A stretch of DNA of 64,000 nucleotides from Tetrahymena thermophila SB210 (taxonomy: Eukaryota; Ciliophora; Oligohymenophorea; Hymenostomatida; Tetrahymenidae): positions 337,285-401,284 of the forward strand of contig NW_002476224.1 of NCBI RefSeq assembly GCF_000189635.1, read 5' to 3'. Under the pieces are notes generated by a model, which had not been told where the DNA came from, ran no database searches, and was given only the letters and a program-made list of their open reading frames with translations. Of the stretch, positions 48,332 through 61,500 are shown piece after piece; the first letter of the stretch is position 1, and each line of letters opens with the position of its first letter. Made by a program: the position numbers and the translations under genes.

Positions 48332-51300
48332 TCACTCAGCTTTAGCAAATTAAACTGGAATTTAAGGTTATGATTTTGGTGTTTACTGTAAAACAAAATT
48401 TCTAGTTGAAGCAGACATAAGTTTTTTAAATTATTTTGAGTTATTTTTAAAAGGGTCTTTGATTTCTATATCTTTTTTCAAAAATCTAAGCTTGTCCATA
48501 TGAATATTTTTAGATTAAGAATCATTTATTTTGCTTTGTTAATTGATCTTACTTGATTTAGGGCGAAGTATAGTAAATTATTAATGATTTGGTGAAGTAA
48601 CTTAGCTGCGACTTGATGGAAAAAATGGCAAATCTTACAAAGAAACAGTATTTTAATTAATCTATGTAGAACTATGTATTTAATTTTACCTATTATTCAT
48701 CATATTTTAATTATTTATTTCGTATTTAAATTCATTTGGCTGCTAAATACTTTGGTTTTATTGTTAAATATTCATAGGGGTGTTTAAATAGCTCACTCTG
48801 AATTACTTATTAAAATTTGAATTATTTGAAAAGTATTCAAAACTTGGTTTAAAATCAGTCCCACTAATTGGTGAGCATAAATGAGAAATGGCCAAATCTT
48901 TTCTACTAACTCTATCAGGAGATTGTAACATGTTTTTGAGGTTAATTGTTGATTGAGTCAGAGTAGAACCTATAAGACTACTTTAAGGCCTTTTTCTTTT
49001 AGATATTATTTATGTGTCATCCAAATTAAATTTTAAAATATTTTCTGATGAATTCTTTGATGTTTATAAGTTTAAATATGCATTTTATTTTATTTATGGT
49101 TCTTTCGTTAAAACTATGCTTAAGTTTGATCTTGCTTACTAAAAATCATCTTAATTTTTATCTGAATTTTATTATATTTAATTCTAAATTATCTAATTTT
49201 AGTTATCTGAGTTATCTTTTCCTTAATCTTGAGCTTACTTTTATTAATTTTAATCCTAGTTATTTACATTTTTATTATAGATCTGATTACTTTAATTTAT
49301 GTTTACTGATTTATCAGGACATTCTTATATTTTTGAAGGATTATTCGTTTGAACTATTTTCCTAGTATCAAAAAATGATTTAAGTTTTTGGTCTAAGTTT
49401 TGATTTATAACTGAGAAAGTCTTATTTGCTTTTAAATAGGTTATTTTTTTTGTTTGTTATTTACTTTTTTGGAGCTGAAATTGTTGTTGTTATAATTATT
49501 GTTATTTATTTTGAAGATTCTTTTATTAAAATTCTGAGGAACATATTGATTTAGACTTATTAGGAACTTGGGTATTTTTTTTGTGTTATTGCTAATCATT
49601 TTGAGCAGTATTCAAAGATAATTTCATATGCTCTTCTTTTTTATTATTTTGTTAGTCTTAAATTATTTAGGGTGGTTATCTTGTTGTTGGAGATTGATTG
49701 CAGCTTCCACTTTTATTTATGTTGTTAGTGTTGCTTTTATTTGTATTATCCTAATAGATAGTACTATTAACAAATTTACCTAACTAAAGATTTGTCAATA
49801 GTTATGCTTGTATGTTGCTTTGGCTATATTGTGGCTTATAAAAAAGAACAGGAGAATCTAATTCCTCTTCTTAGATTGATTTAAAATTACTTAAAAATTT
49901 ACGCTCTGAATTTAAATTAGTTATACTAACCATACTCTGAACATTTTTTGAAGTATCTTGCTTGTTTTAAAAATTAGAAGAAGGAAATATTACATACTTC
50001 TAATGATTAAATTCTTTTGTTGAGTTATTGTCAAATCTTGGATGTGCACTTTAAATTCTTTTTTGTTTAATTCTAGTTAAATTCTCCTTTTCATTATTTT
50101 GGTCTAATATTTGAATTTCTTCACTTTATCTTCCATGGATTTTTATCTGAAACGAAGATTTTTTTTTATTAAAAAGGTTTTAGCTATCAATAGCATGATC
50201 CTATAGATTACTTTTGTTACTTTGAGGAGTGTTTTCATCATACAAAATGTATTTAGAGTCTAAAGAAAACCTTTGAGAAGTAAATAAATTTTTAGCTTTA
50301 TTTTAGCTTTTATCAACAGAGAAATCATTACTTTTGTTAAGATTTGATGAAAGTAAATTTTAAAATTTTTTCAAAGCTTCATTTTTTGATTCTAAATTTG
50401 TTATGGAACTGTTAAAAGGTGTAACATAATCTACAGGAAGATTTTAAAATGAATTGACATTAAATTTAGAGAAAATTTAATTTTGGTCTTCTGTAAATTC
50501 CGGAATTTATTGGTTATTGCTTTTCATGTCATAGCAATTTAATATTTCCTTCACCATTTCTCCTCTGATATTACGAGGAGAGTTTAAGCTAATCATTTTT
50601 TAGCTTGATAGCTATAAAAAAGATTTAAAATCTCTGGGAGACATTATTTTCTTTTTCATTCTTTAATTAATTTTATCAGTTTCTTCTTAAAATAAATTAT
50701 TTTTTAAAGTAAGCTTAAATAGCTTCACTTTAGGATCAACGATAATTTACTTTTATTTTTTCTTCTTTTTACTGCTTTTTAGTTAATTTAAAATGTCTTC
50801 ATTTATTTTATTAACATCTTTTTCAGACCTTATTTGAAAAAATTATAAAATATTAGAAAAAATATTATTTTCAAATAGTTAAATAGATACCTAATTATTC
50901 CATGCTTTATGTAATCTTATTCTTAATGCTCCTTTTAGAATGCATCTATATCTGATGCTATAAATTAAGTAGCAACCTCGTGCTTCTCTTTAAGAGTTTG
51001 GTTTGCAAATTCAAGTTTTACTATTTCATTTTAAACCTTTTAAATTTCGTGATCTATCTTTTTATTCGTAGTCAGATTTTTTTCTAATTAATTAATTCTC
51101 CAAGTTGCTCTCTTAGAAAGCTCTTGCCTCATTATCTCCATTGATTAGCTGAACATCTTAACAGTGCTTAAAAATTTCTTAAAAAAGTAAATTAAAATTA
51201 TTGTCTCTATTGATTAACATTTGTTAAATAATTTAAGTGTTAATTACCTGTTTAGATAAACAATACAATACTGCATTAGTTGAAAAAACTTCTGCTCTAT

Positions 51301-53562
51301 AGAGCCTAGGTATATTGGAAATAATTTCTTCTTGGCCAAAATAATTGTTTTTGCCTAGTATAGCAATTTTAATTCTTTTCAAGCTCTCTTTTTGGTGTTA
51401 TCCTTTCCACTTTAGATTATAGTCACTCATCATTTTAGAATATTCTGGGTCACCTTCATCTTTATTTTTTTTTTCATTTTACTGAACACATTATTGAGAG
51501 ACCTAATATAAATATATATTAAATTTTCTTGATATTTTGAACCATAGATTATTTCATTAATTTAATTACTTAAATTTCTCCTTCTTTGATAAAATAAACG
51601 TATTTAGCAGGATCTCCTTCAGAATAAACTATTTAATTCCTTTTTAATTCTTGTTTTTCCATGAGCCTGTATAATGCATCAAGTTTACTCTTACCAAGTT
51701 AGTTGAATATTGTTAATTCCCTGAGAAAGCTTATATTTTTTTCTTATTCTGCTTGGTGATATTATGAAAGTATCTTATCATAACTCTGCTTCGATAACAC
51801 AGCAAAAGTGGTCTCCTCTTTGCAAATAATACTAGCAGTCCTTCTAGCATTATTCATGAGGGCTATTTCTCCAAAAGCATCACCAGCTCCAAGCTCTCTC
51901 ACTATATCGAATTATGGATACATAGTTGAAATTCTCTCCTTGGGGTCTACTTCTATTTGAGTTTAAGAAGCTTATGCCTCTTCATCTTCTAGGTTTTACT
52001 TGCTTTTTGGACTCAATTTCTAGTTCTATGACCTTGCTGTCAACTTCTGAGTTGAAAACTAGCTTTTTTCTTTTTCATGCTTCAATTTGCTAGCTGGTTT
52101 ATTATAAATACAAATAGATTATTATAGTAAAAACAACAAATTTATACAATTAAAATTAATAAATATTTTTAGAATAATGAATACAAAATTAACATAAAAA
52201 GTGTAAGATTAATTAAAAAAATTTAATGATTAAATAGAATTTTACCAAATTTATTAACTTGCTTGATTGTGTTTATAGCAAGGATAACACTTTTTCGAGC
52301 ATTTGGATTACTTTATTTCTAAATTTCCTCTTTATAAAAATGTAAAATAAATTAATTAATGGTAAAAAATCACAATAATTATCAAATTCATGTAAAATAA
52401 ATAAATATCTTTAATTCTAAAATATTTATCTTTCTTTCTTTCTTCCTATCTGTTTTTAGCTTATTTATAACTACAGATTTTACCACTGGTTCAATTTTAA
52501 CAAAAATATCGATTTATTATTTATAACTTTCTTTCAGCTTTTAAATTGATAAGTACTTTTAAAACAAAATCATAACATAACATACCTATGTTTTTATTTT
52601 TAGTCGCTGTTGTTCCTTAATCTTGGAATTGAAAATAGTTTTTGAAGTCATTTATTTAAGATTTTGTATTTTAATTCTTCATAGCTTAGGAACTCTATAA
52701 AGGCTTTAATGGAGAATTTAGTTAAGGTGGTGTATCGTTAAGAGATATAGATGATGATGAAGAAGAATCAGATGAGTTTTTTCTCGAAGAAGTTTTACTA
52801 TTTTATTAAGCACTTAGAGATAACTATGAAGCTTTTTTTAAGTCGATTACTAATCTCTACTTTTCTTCATATTTCTTATAATTTTTATTGGGAATTTAAA
52901 CAAACACTGAACCCTTTAAAATTATATAATACTTATATCCAAGCTCATCTAATTTTAATAAAATAATTGAGAGATAATCATTAAATCAATCAACTTTTTT
53001 TGAAAAAAGCTTCTATATATAAGTTATTAAAAAAACAAAGTACCAAATTCGAAAACTGTTTGATATTTATCAAATTTTTCATATTATATTTCCTGAAGAA
53101 GTCCTTCAAACTCTTTTTTTGCTAAATAATCTTATGCCTCCATGAAAAATTTTAATTAACCGAAAGCCTTCTGAAGTGCTTGAATTTCTTTTCTTGATTT
53201 ACTTTGCAATTATAATAACCTTGAAATAATCTTAAAATAAGAGGATAAATAAACACAAATAAAATGGTTCTGTTTTAATATAAATGAGGTTGGCTGTTAG
53301 TTTATATTTAAAATCTCCAGCTTCTAATAAATATTCTTTATTTTGCGTTATAAAAAAAATAAATTTTTATATGAAGTATTACTTCGCTATCATAATCGCT
53401 CTTTAAATCAATTTATTTATTACAGAATTCTTCTACTACTTTATGAAAAGGAACCCCGTTTATAGGCATTCTCAAAACTCTTTATTTCCTCTACAATTCT
53501 AGATTTTCAAACATCACTTTGTGATGGAACATAATCTTTTGTTACTATACAGAGTTCAACAT
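48332..53562 (-). CDS. Protein with two cyclic-nucleotide-binding domains and a long Gln/Asn-rich tail
   Basis: Eight exons (53562-53383, 53230-53044, 52948-52586, 52329-52246, 52093-51570, 51502-51248, 51177-50891, 50828-48332); every join keeps phase; 1,458 residues. cNBD1 starts TVFEFDELGYKYYIILKGSV (split by an intron), is interrupted by about 180 low-complexity residues, and resumes with GAGDAFGEIALMNNARRTAS, a full phosphate-binding cassette including its Glu and Arg. cNBD2 has QIVYSEGDPAKYVYFIKEGE, a shorter insert, then NNYFGQEEIISNIPRLYRAE, a less regular cassette. A coiled coil and about 850 disordered residues follow. No kinase or membrane domain is present. cNBD1 should bind cAMP or cGMP. 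The reading frame stays open upstream to about 53830 without an ATG, so a further 5' exon is possible. Confidence 0.88.
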
Positions 53563-55607
53563 ACTTAACTACTATTCTATGTTACTTAATTTATGAATCC
53601 TATAATTATCTAGCAATCTTTCTTTACTAGTTTATATTACTCTAGAAAGAGTTGCTTTTACTCTTCTTTTTTTCAATAAATTATCTAAATTAAGCAAATT
53701 AACTTTTATGACACTTAATTATATTATCTGAGCTATTGGCTCATAATAACTAATGATTACTATTTTAAGTGTACACAAAATATTCTTTGATGGATATCTT
53801 TTTACAAAATGTTTTTAACAACAAATAAGTAAATAAATTAAAAATCACCATATTAATGATAGATGTAATTTTATTTTAATAAATTAATAAGTAGTAATCA
53901 TGAATGAGGAATATCTAAATCACAAATATTTATTCTAATTTTAAAATAACAAAGATAAATCCATGAATAATTAATTCTTTTTACAGTACCTACCAATATG
54001 ACAAATAATATATTTTTTAAGCTTATAGAAATAACACATATTAAACATTATAACAAAACAATAGAAAAATTAAAATAGAAATCAAAATATATACCCAGTA
54101 AAATTTACTAAAATTTAGTGTAATCTTGATATAATTTTTTGTAAATCTTAAACAAAAACTATTAAAAATAAAACAAATTTAATAAAGAATATATGAGTTA
54201 ATTAATTTATTTGATATTTATCTCTTCAAAGAGCATTTTATTTAATTTTCCTTCTTAAAACGTAAATAAATAATGGTATTAATTTGATTATTTTGATAAA
54301 AAAATTTATTTTCCATATTAAATAAAAAATTAATATAATCTTTATTTAAATTTATTAAAAAAATTATCTATTTAACTTTAATAAAGTACCTAAAATTAAT
54401 TAAATTAGCTTTGGATATAAATTTTACTCAAATTTAAAATCAATAAATTAATTATAAAATCCCAAAAAAATATTTTATAAGTTTAATTCCATTAAAAAAA
54501 AACTTATCACTAAAAGATTTAAATGGAGCAAAGATTGATTCAATTGTTAAAACCATAAAATTTTGTTGTTTTTGCAAAAATTTAATATAAAGTTTTTATC
54601 ATTTTTTATTATTATAAAGCATAGAAGCTTAATAATTGTTATTCTAATTTTCTTTCTTCTTTTAAATTTTTAATTTAATTAATTTATTGGATTAAAATAA
54701 ACTCTTTATAAAATGCTAATTAATTAACAAAACTGAATTTGTTTAATAATTAAATATATTCAAGTAAAAGTTGTTTTTTTACACAAAATTTTATAGATAA
54801 TATTTAAGATAAATTGATTGTTTAGTTGGCTGGAATTAGTATAAAAAATTTATAAATATTAAAATATATATAAAATCAAAAATATTTAAGTAATTGAAGT
54901 AAATTGATTATTCATGACTAAATTAAAATCTAAAATTTTTTTAGTAATAATTTTAGTCTATTTGTAAAAATAGACTATTTCTAAAACGCTCTATCAATAA
55001 GAAAATCATTCAAAGATAATATCTATTAAATGAATAAATGATATAAAGTTTAAAATACTATTAAATATATATTAATAAAATACAAATTTAAATATTTTTA
55101 GAAAACAAATTAATTTAATTGATTTTTAAATAGTTTGCTTATTTATTTTAAAAAAGGGTTTGTTTATTAGACAGCTATAAACAAGATGAAAAATGGAGAG
55201 GATTAATACAAATTGATTATATATTTATTTTATGGAATTTAGTAGAAAATTTAATTATTATTTTTTATTGGGGTATTATAATATTTTTAATATATTATTA
55301 TTATATTTATTGTGATATTATAATATATGTAATTAATTTATTATTATTATTATTTGTTTATTTGTTTATTTTTTATTAACATTTTATTTTAGCTTCATTT
55401 AATATGAGAATGTATGTATGTATGTGTTCAAGGAGTAAATGCTTTTAGATACCAAAGTTGGTGTTTTGCATTCATAGATTTGATTGTATTTTTGTAGAAT
55501 TCAATTAGTATGTTTAATAAATTATTATTTTAATAATTCAAAACCCTTTCGTTTGTTTGTTGGATGTTTTTTGTTTTTGGATTTATTTTAAACATTTATT
55601 GAGTTCT
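53563..55607. other. Long intergenic spacer
   Basis: About 2 kb. The part next to the cyclic-nucleotide-binding gene (53563-53830) may contain its 5' exon or leader. The rest is A+T-rich with no recognised gene. A short TGTA tandem tract lies at 55411-55425. Confidence 0.5.
55411..55425 (+). repeat. TGTA microsatellite
   Basis: Nearly four copies of TGTA in tandem, about 180 bp downstream of the CX3C-protein gene. A simple repeat. Confidence 0.6.
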
Positions 55608-56479
55608 TCACTTTCTAATTTTCTTGAATTCAGGTAAATCAGAAATAGTGGATTTGTAGAATTCTTCATAAATATCGATTGATTGCTTCTTAAGGATATC
55701 AGAGCATTTTTGCATGCAAGTAATGAAGTTATCTGAACCACTGAAATTCTTGGTGCAAGAGTCTTGGCATTCTTTATCCTTTTCCTATTTATTTTAAGAA
55801 AAAATTCATTTAAATAAAACAATTTAAACAGCATTATTAAATAGAATTTCTTTCTATATTTAGTATTTAAACTCACTCGTTTTTAAAATTAAATTTATTT
55901 TAAAATTTTATCTGAAAAGTAGAAATGTATCTAAAACTTTTTATTTATTCTACTTAAAAACTAAGAATTTTGCTTATTTAGCAAACAAATAAGAGGATCT
56001 TATGAAATAAAATTATAATTTCCTAGCTTATTTTAAACTTATTTGTATTTTTTAAATAAGAAATTATTTTTACATCGATTCTGGCGAATTTTTATTGGAG
56101 TCTCATAGAGTTTGTTTGCATATTTTAGTCAATCTTTTCAATGCAAGAGTAATAAACAGAAGGATCAGCCAAATTTTGTTCATAACAAGCCATTTTCTTA
56201 TAAATCATAGTTTTCTATTTTTAAATAATTTAAAATAAAATTAGAATGTTTTGAAATAGTCTAAACTAGGCTGTTTTTGTAAAATATCATTAGGACTATT
56301 GCGGTAAAAAAAAGAATTTAAAAAAATACTTGATAGAGGTTAAAGTGAGGCAAATAGTTTTCTCTGATGAACATAGTGGTCTACTTGTATTAGTCCTTAA
56401 CCTTTTATTATTATTCTGATACTATCTATTCGAAGGCCTTCTTATCACCAGACTTAGAGTCAACAGCAGTATTAGTCAT
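55608..56479 (-). CDS. FAM136A/DUF842-like cysteine protein (mitochondrial CX3C type)
   Basis: Three exons, 56479-56330, 56214-56074 and 55784-55608, with introns of 115 and 289 nt; 155 residues. The protein is helical and small. The C-terminal half has a twin CX3C pair, CQDSC and CMQKC, 13 residues apart, as in intermembrane-space proteins. The upstream half aligns by eye with the first twin pair of FAM136A (human MFRCSASCCED ... CIERC), but one Cys of each motif is missing (MACYEQN ... CIEKI). Length and position of the motifs fit FAM136A (138 residues in human). A small-Tim chaperone is the alternative. Codon use is less TAA/TAG-biased than in the large neighbours, suggesting good expression. 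Confidence 0.75.
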
Positions 56480-58527
56480 TTATTTTGAGCTTTTATTATT
56501 TTTTCTTTATATCTTTTTTTTTTTTCAGTTTAACTTTTTTTTTGTAATTTAATTTTTATATGTTTTGAAAAGTTTCTGAGAATTTCTTTTTGCTTCTGCC
56601 AAATATTTAATTTAAGCTAGATTGATATTCATAATCTTCTTATTATTAATCAATAAAAGTAAAGCTAGCTAGATAAATAAATAGATAGATTTCTTTCTAA
56701 TAATATGAAAGTTATTATTTACTATTAAAAAATAAATACAAAAAAGCACTTTTCTACCCACCCACTCCATTCTATTTAAATATCAATCATAGATATATTA
56801 AATTTACAAAATTTTTATAGAAAATTATACTAATTCTTCTCTTTAATGAGCACAACTTACTATGGTTTTTATAAAATTAATTTTAAATAATCGCCAAAAA
56901 GGGGGACTTGAGTATAAAGCCCTAGCTAAGTTATGCTTACTATTTAGAAGATTAACAAATTCAAATAAATTTATTAACATCTACTTTGCTTAATTGAGAG
57001 TTAATAAATTAGGATATAAACATTAATGGAGTATTTATTATAAAAAGAAAACTGAGTTAAAAAGTAAATAGAACAGTCTTAAAAATTCTATACTGCAAAA
57101 GGTCTAGTTTGAAAAGATACTATTTCAAATAATTTATTTAGATTATGATAAAGCAAATTGAAGTATTATTATCACATCTTTGATAATAAAGCAAAAAAAA
57201 AAAGGTGAGGGGATAGAAACGTCTCGTAACATATTGATAGATTAGCCTAAATAGTGCTTCTCTAGTCTATTTCAATATAAAGCAAAATCAATAGATTTGT
57301 GTTTTTCTCTAATTGCGCAAATATAGTCTTTTAATAAATCAGCTTGTGACGCATTTTCAATTAAGAAATGATAAGAATTTAGTTTATAGTTGAATGTTCA
57401 CGATATTTATTTATAAATTATTAGATAATATAAATTAAAAAAACATGCAAGTTAATTATTTATATTTTGAATAAAGTGACTACTTAAAGAGCATTTGTTC
57501 TCTAAATATATGAGATTTATACATTCAAACGTCGTTTAAAACAAATAAATATGGATATTGATAAAAGTATGTCTATTATTTATGTATGATTGTTTTTTAT
57601 ATTTGCAGTATGTAATTCTAACTACTAAATGCTCAATATTTTTGCAAGTAATGATGCACTTAGAAATTTGATATAACAATCAAATATAAGGAATAGTTCG
57701 TCACCTTAAGTTTTATTAAATACTTTATTCTGTATTATTTACCAAATAATAAAAATATATAAAAGCAAAATACAATATATATCCTTTAAAGATTTTACAT
57801 TTCTTTTTCACACAAACAAATTAATCTACATTTTATTGAATATACCAAATATATATTACCTGTATGTTCACTTTTTTCAATAAATTATTTAAAACAGATA
57901 GCATATAAATTAATTTTCTTTTAGCTTCTAATTCCTTTAAAATAAATTACTTCTCCAGGATAATTTAAGAATAATTTTAGGTTAATTCCATTTTTTATGT
58001 AAAATGTAAACATGCAGGAGCTCATATTTATAAAAAAAATAACTACCACTATTAAATTTACAGATATTTGAATGATTGAAAAATTCTTTTTAAAAATTAA
58101 TCCTCTAATTTGAAATATTTAATCATATTTTTACTTACATAAAGATAAAAACGTCATAAAAGAGGTGTTATTTATTAAATTAAATTCAAAAATTTGAATA
58201 GTATGTATGAGAATATTTATATAAGCTCATATTTTAAATTAATAAAATGCCCAATAAAATAGTTTTCTTTATCTAAAAAATCAGAAAAAAATCAATCACA
58301 ATAAAAAACATGAACTCAATTTACTAAGTATTCAAAAGAAGTTATCAGATCACTTCATCAGAAATTCATTTAAAATTTATGTCTAATTTTAGAATAATTA
58401 ATTAATTAATTAATTTTATTAACATAATTAAGATCAAATCTTTCAAATTTATATAATTTTAGAGATATATACCTATCAAAAAAATATAATCAATTAATTA
58501 TAATATATATTATCTTAGTTACAATGG
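56480..58527. other. Long intergenic spacer
   Basis: About 2 kb. Slightly G+C-richer patches at 56745-56770, 56895-56935 and 57205-57270 have no recognisable coding or RNA signature. A 100-codon open stretch on the minus strand upstream of 57235 is hydrophobic and within chance length for this code. A TTAA repeat lies at 58396-58414. Confidence 0.45.
58396..58414 (+). repeat. TTAA tandem repeat
   Basis: Four to five copies of ATTA/TTAA in tandem. Low complexity. Confidence 0.6.
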
Positions 58528-61500
58528 TCATTTTCTTTTCGATTATAACTATTTTGATTTTAGTTTCATAATATCTTTTTCAGTTTACTAATCTGAATCG
58601 CTTTAGCTAGAGAATATTTGATTTTCAAATTATTCTCTCTTTCGCTTTTGTTGAAATTATTATTCTGTTTATGTTATAATAGAAAAGTTTTGGCCTATCT
58701 ATGTTTAATTATTTCTATTTATATTATTTTTTTCTAACATTGACTCCACCTTACCTTAAGTACTTTAGTTATAGCAAAAATTATTACCAGAAAGCTCATC
58801 AAGCTTAACAAAATTTTATTAAATTTTTTACTTTTTTTCATAAGACTCTGAGGTTACAGAATTTTATTAATTAGCTTTTTATAAAGATTATATTTATTAT
58901 TATTGTGGAGGTGACTTTTAAAGTTTTTTTTGTGTTTAACAGGAATTTCTCTAATTTTTTTCATTTAAATAAATACTCTATGCAGTATACTAAGTGCTTA
59001 AATTATCAGAATTGCTATTTTATTGAGTTTGAGCTTGATTTATTTGATTTTATTTTAGTTCATTAGGTCCATTAATTGAAGGTTAGTTAATAACTTCCTA
59101 CTTTGTTTGGTTTTTAAATTTTTGAGCTAATTAAATTTCGAAATTTATATCGTCATCACTCTCATCACTATTATTAGAGTCATCTGTATCAGCGTATATA
59201 ATATTAAGTTGTGAACTAATTTTTTTATTTTAGTTTGAAGTATTTATATTTAAGGGAATCTCTTCTTCTTTTTATGGAAAGCATTAAATGTTGTTAAGTC
59301 TTTAGTCTTTTTTATCGTTTAAATTTTCATCAAGCGTTTTTAGATTTTTTTAAATTTAAAAATCAGCTTAAGATGTGCAAGTTGATTGATTTAATTAATT
59401 TTCAGTAACCTTTTAATTCAAAAATAATATAGAAGTATTTGAATTTTATTTTTTCATTGAATTGTTAGGGCTTTATTAATTTTAGAAATCATTTTATTCT
59501 TTATTTATCTCAATTTGTACTTGCTAATTGAATTATTCCTCAATAGACAAATTATTCATTTGTTATTCATTTAATGGATCATTTTTTTCAGTAACTTAAT
59601 TTCCTAATGAATCTTACTTTGTGCTAAATCCTACTGAAGGAATATTTTCAATTTAGTTTTATGTATTTTTCAATAGAATAGATTATGCATTGCAAAGGTT
59701 TTTTAATTCTTTTGAATTTTAATTTCCATTTTAATATGTTTAAGTATTTCTGATTTATTAATTTTCTATTTTATTTTCATAACTATTTTTATTTATTTAT
59801 TGCTATAAAGCTTAACTTTATTCAATACCCGATATTTCTGGCTAGATAATTTTACTTATTTTGCCTTAAGCTTAACATTAAGTTTAACAAACTTAACTCT
59901 CAGATTTTATAGCAATTATATTTTTATTTTTTTAGTTGTTGTACATATTAGTTTAACAATTTTAATGCTATTATTTGCAATTCTGATTATTTTCAAATTA
60001 ATTTATTGAATTCTATTTTTAGGAGTCAAAAATAGTCTTTTATTAAATTCTATCTTCTGCAAGGTTTTACTGAATTATTTCTTTTTCTTAGTTACTTTAT
60101 TCATTTTTTATTTTTTATGCTTAAATTTAACTTTAAAATGGTTCTATTTCTATTATTTCCTTATCAGAACTGACTAATATATTAGATTTATTAGTATTCT
60201 AATTTATTTATTATTTTTAAATTGTCTATGTAGATTCATTTAAATCGTCAAAACTATAATTAGAAATTTAGTTCTAATTTCTTTTAAATGCAAACAAATC
60301 AATAATACTAGAGCCTTAGTAGATCTATTTTTCTTCTTAAAACCCAATTTTCTCAGTAGAAATCTCTTAAAATTGACTTCCATCGCAACTTTCTGCATCT
60401 TAATTTTCAAAAGAACTGTCTTCAGATTGGCTTTAAAAATAATTCTTGACATTTTATAAAAGTTTACTTTCTTTTTTTTACTCTATTTTTTCCACGATAT
60501 TTGCTGAATTAATTTAGTTTTCTACTTCAGAATCAGTTTAAATTTCATCAATTGCATCGAATATAAACTAAAAGTTATTTACTTGATCTTTTTATAATTG
60601 TTTTTGAGTATTGATTAAAATATTTTGTTTAATTTCTTCATTATTTTAGATTAAAGAGTCCTAGTTATTATCCATATCATTTTCCTAATAGCTTTAAGTT
60701 TTTTGATTAAACAATTCACTTAGCATCTATATGTTTATATCTGTATCGTTATTGTCTAAAATCTCAAAAATAATACCATTACTGTTTTCTTGTATACTTA
60801 GAGATTATTTGAAAGTCTATGAACTAACTACTTCTTGATTGTTAATTAAAAGATCTTATTCCTTCTTTAACCTAACTTATTCTTAGTGAGTATTGAAATC
60901 ACTAAATAAATGAAGCGAATTACTTTAGTTTGTTCTATCCTTAAAAATAGTATCTTAGCTAGATAAATTATTTAGTTAACTTTAATTAATTAAATTATTT
61001 TAATTTTCTTTATCATTTTATACTATCTTATCTGGCTATAAAGGTTCTTCAATAATTTGTTGATTTGAATTTTACTCAATTTTATTTTTTTCATCTAGCA
61101 GCTCAATTTAGCTATTTTACATTTTATCTTAGTCATACTAAAATACTTAAAATTCATCTATTTAAAGGTCTTTTCTCTATCCATCTAAAATAGAGCTAGT
61201 CACCTTATACTTCTACATCAAAAGATTAAATATATCTTCATCTACAGTGTCTTTACCCTTATCATTTTTAAAAAAAAGCTTCCTCTTTGTTCAAAAATTC
61301 TTTATAAAAACGGTTTTTACATAATTTGTTTGATATTAAAATGAAATAAAAACTTAAAATTAATTAAGTTACAATTAGGTAATGGCATAAAACATTATTA
61401 TTTTGGTTAATTCTGTGAGATCTATCCTCGGCTTGAAGCATAACAGCAGGGGTAGGATATAATTCTGCAAAAATTACATGAGAAGAAGCTGTTAAAGTAA

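Noticed and set aside
49048-49365. 105-codon plus-strand hydrophobic frame
   Set aside because: Antisense of the Asn/Lys/Gln-rich tail of the cyclic-nucleotide-binding protein; the minus-strand frame is continuous and in phase with its domains.
52585-52651. ATG at 52651 as the start of the cyclic-nucleotide-binding gene
   Set aside because: The frame from this ATG fails after the next exon, while the upstream frame encodes the beginning of cNBD1 and joins in phase across a 256-nt intron.
52662-53143. Open frame on the plus strand with an acidic, protein-like translation
   Set aside because: It overlaps exons 2 and 3 of the cyclic-nucleotide-binding gene on the minus strand, whose cNBD motif and splice phases explain the DNA better. 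No start codon is available for the plus-strand frame.
56930-57235. About 100 open codons on the minus strand starting near 57235
   Set aside because: Hydrophobic, with no motif, and of chance length under this code. The start is followed by a homopolymer run.
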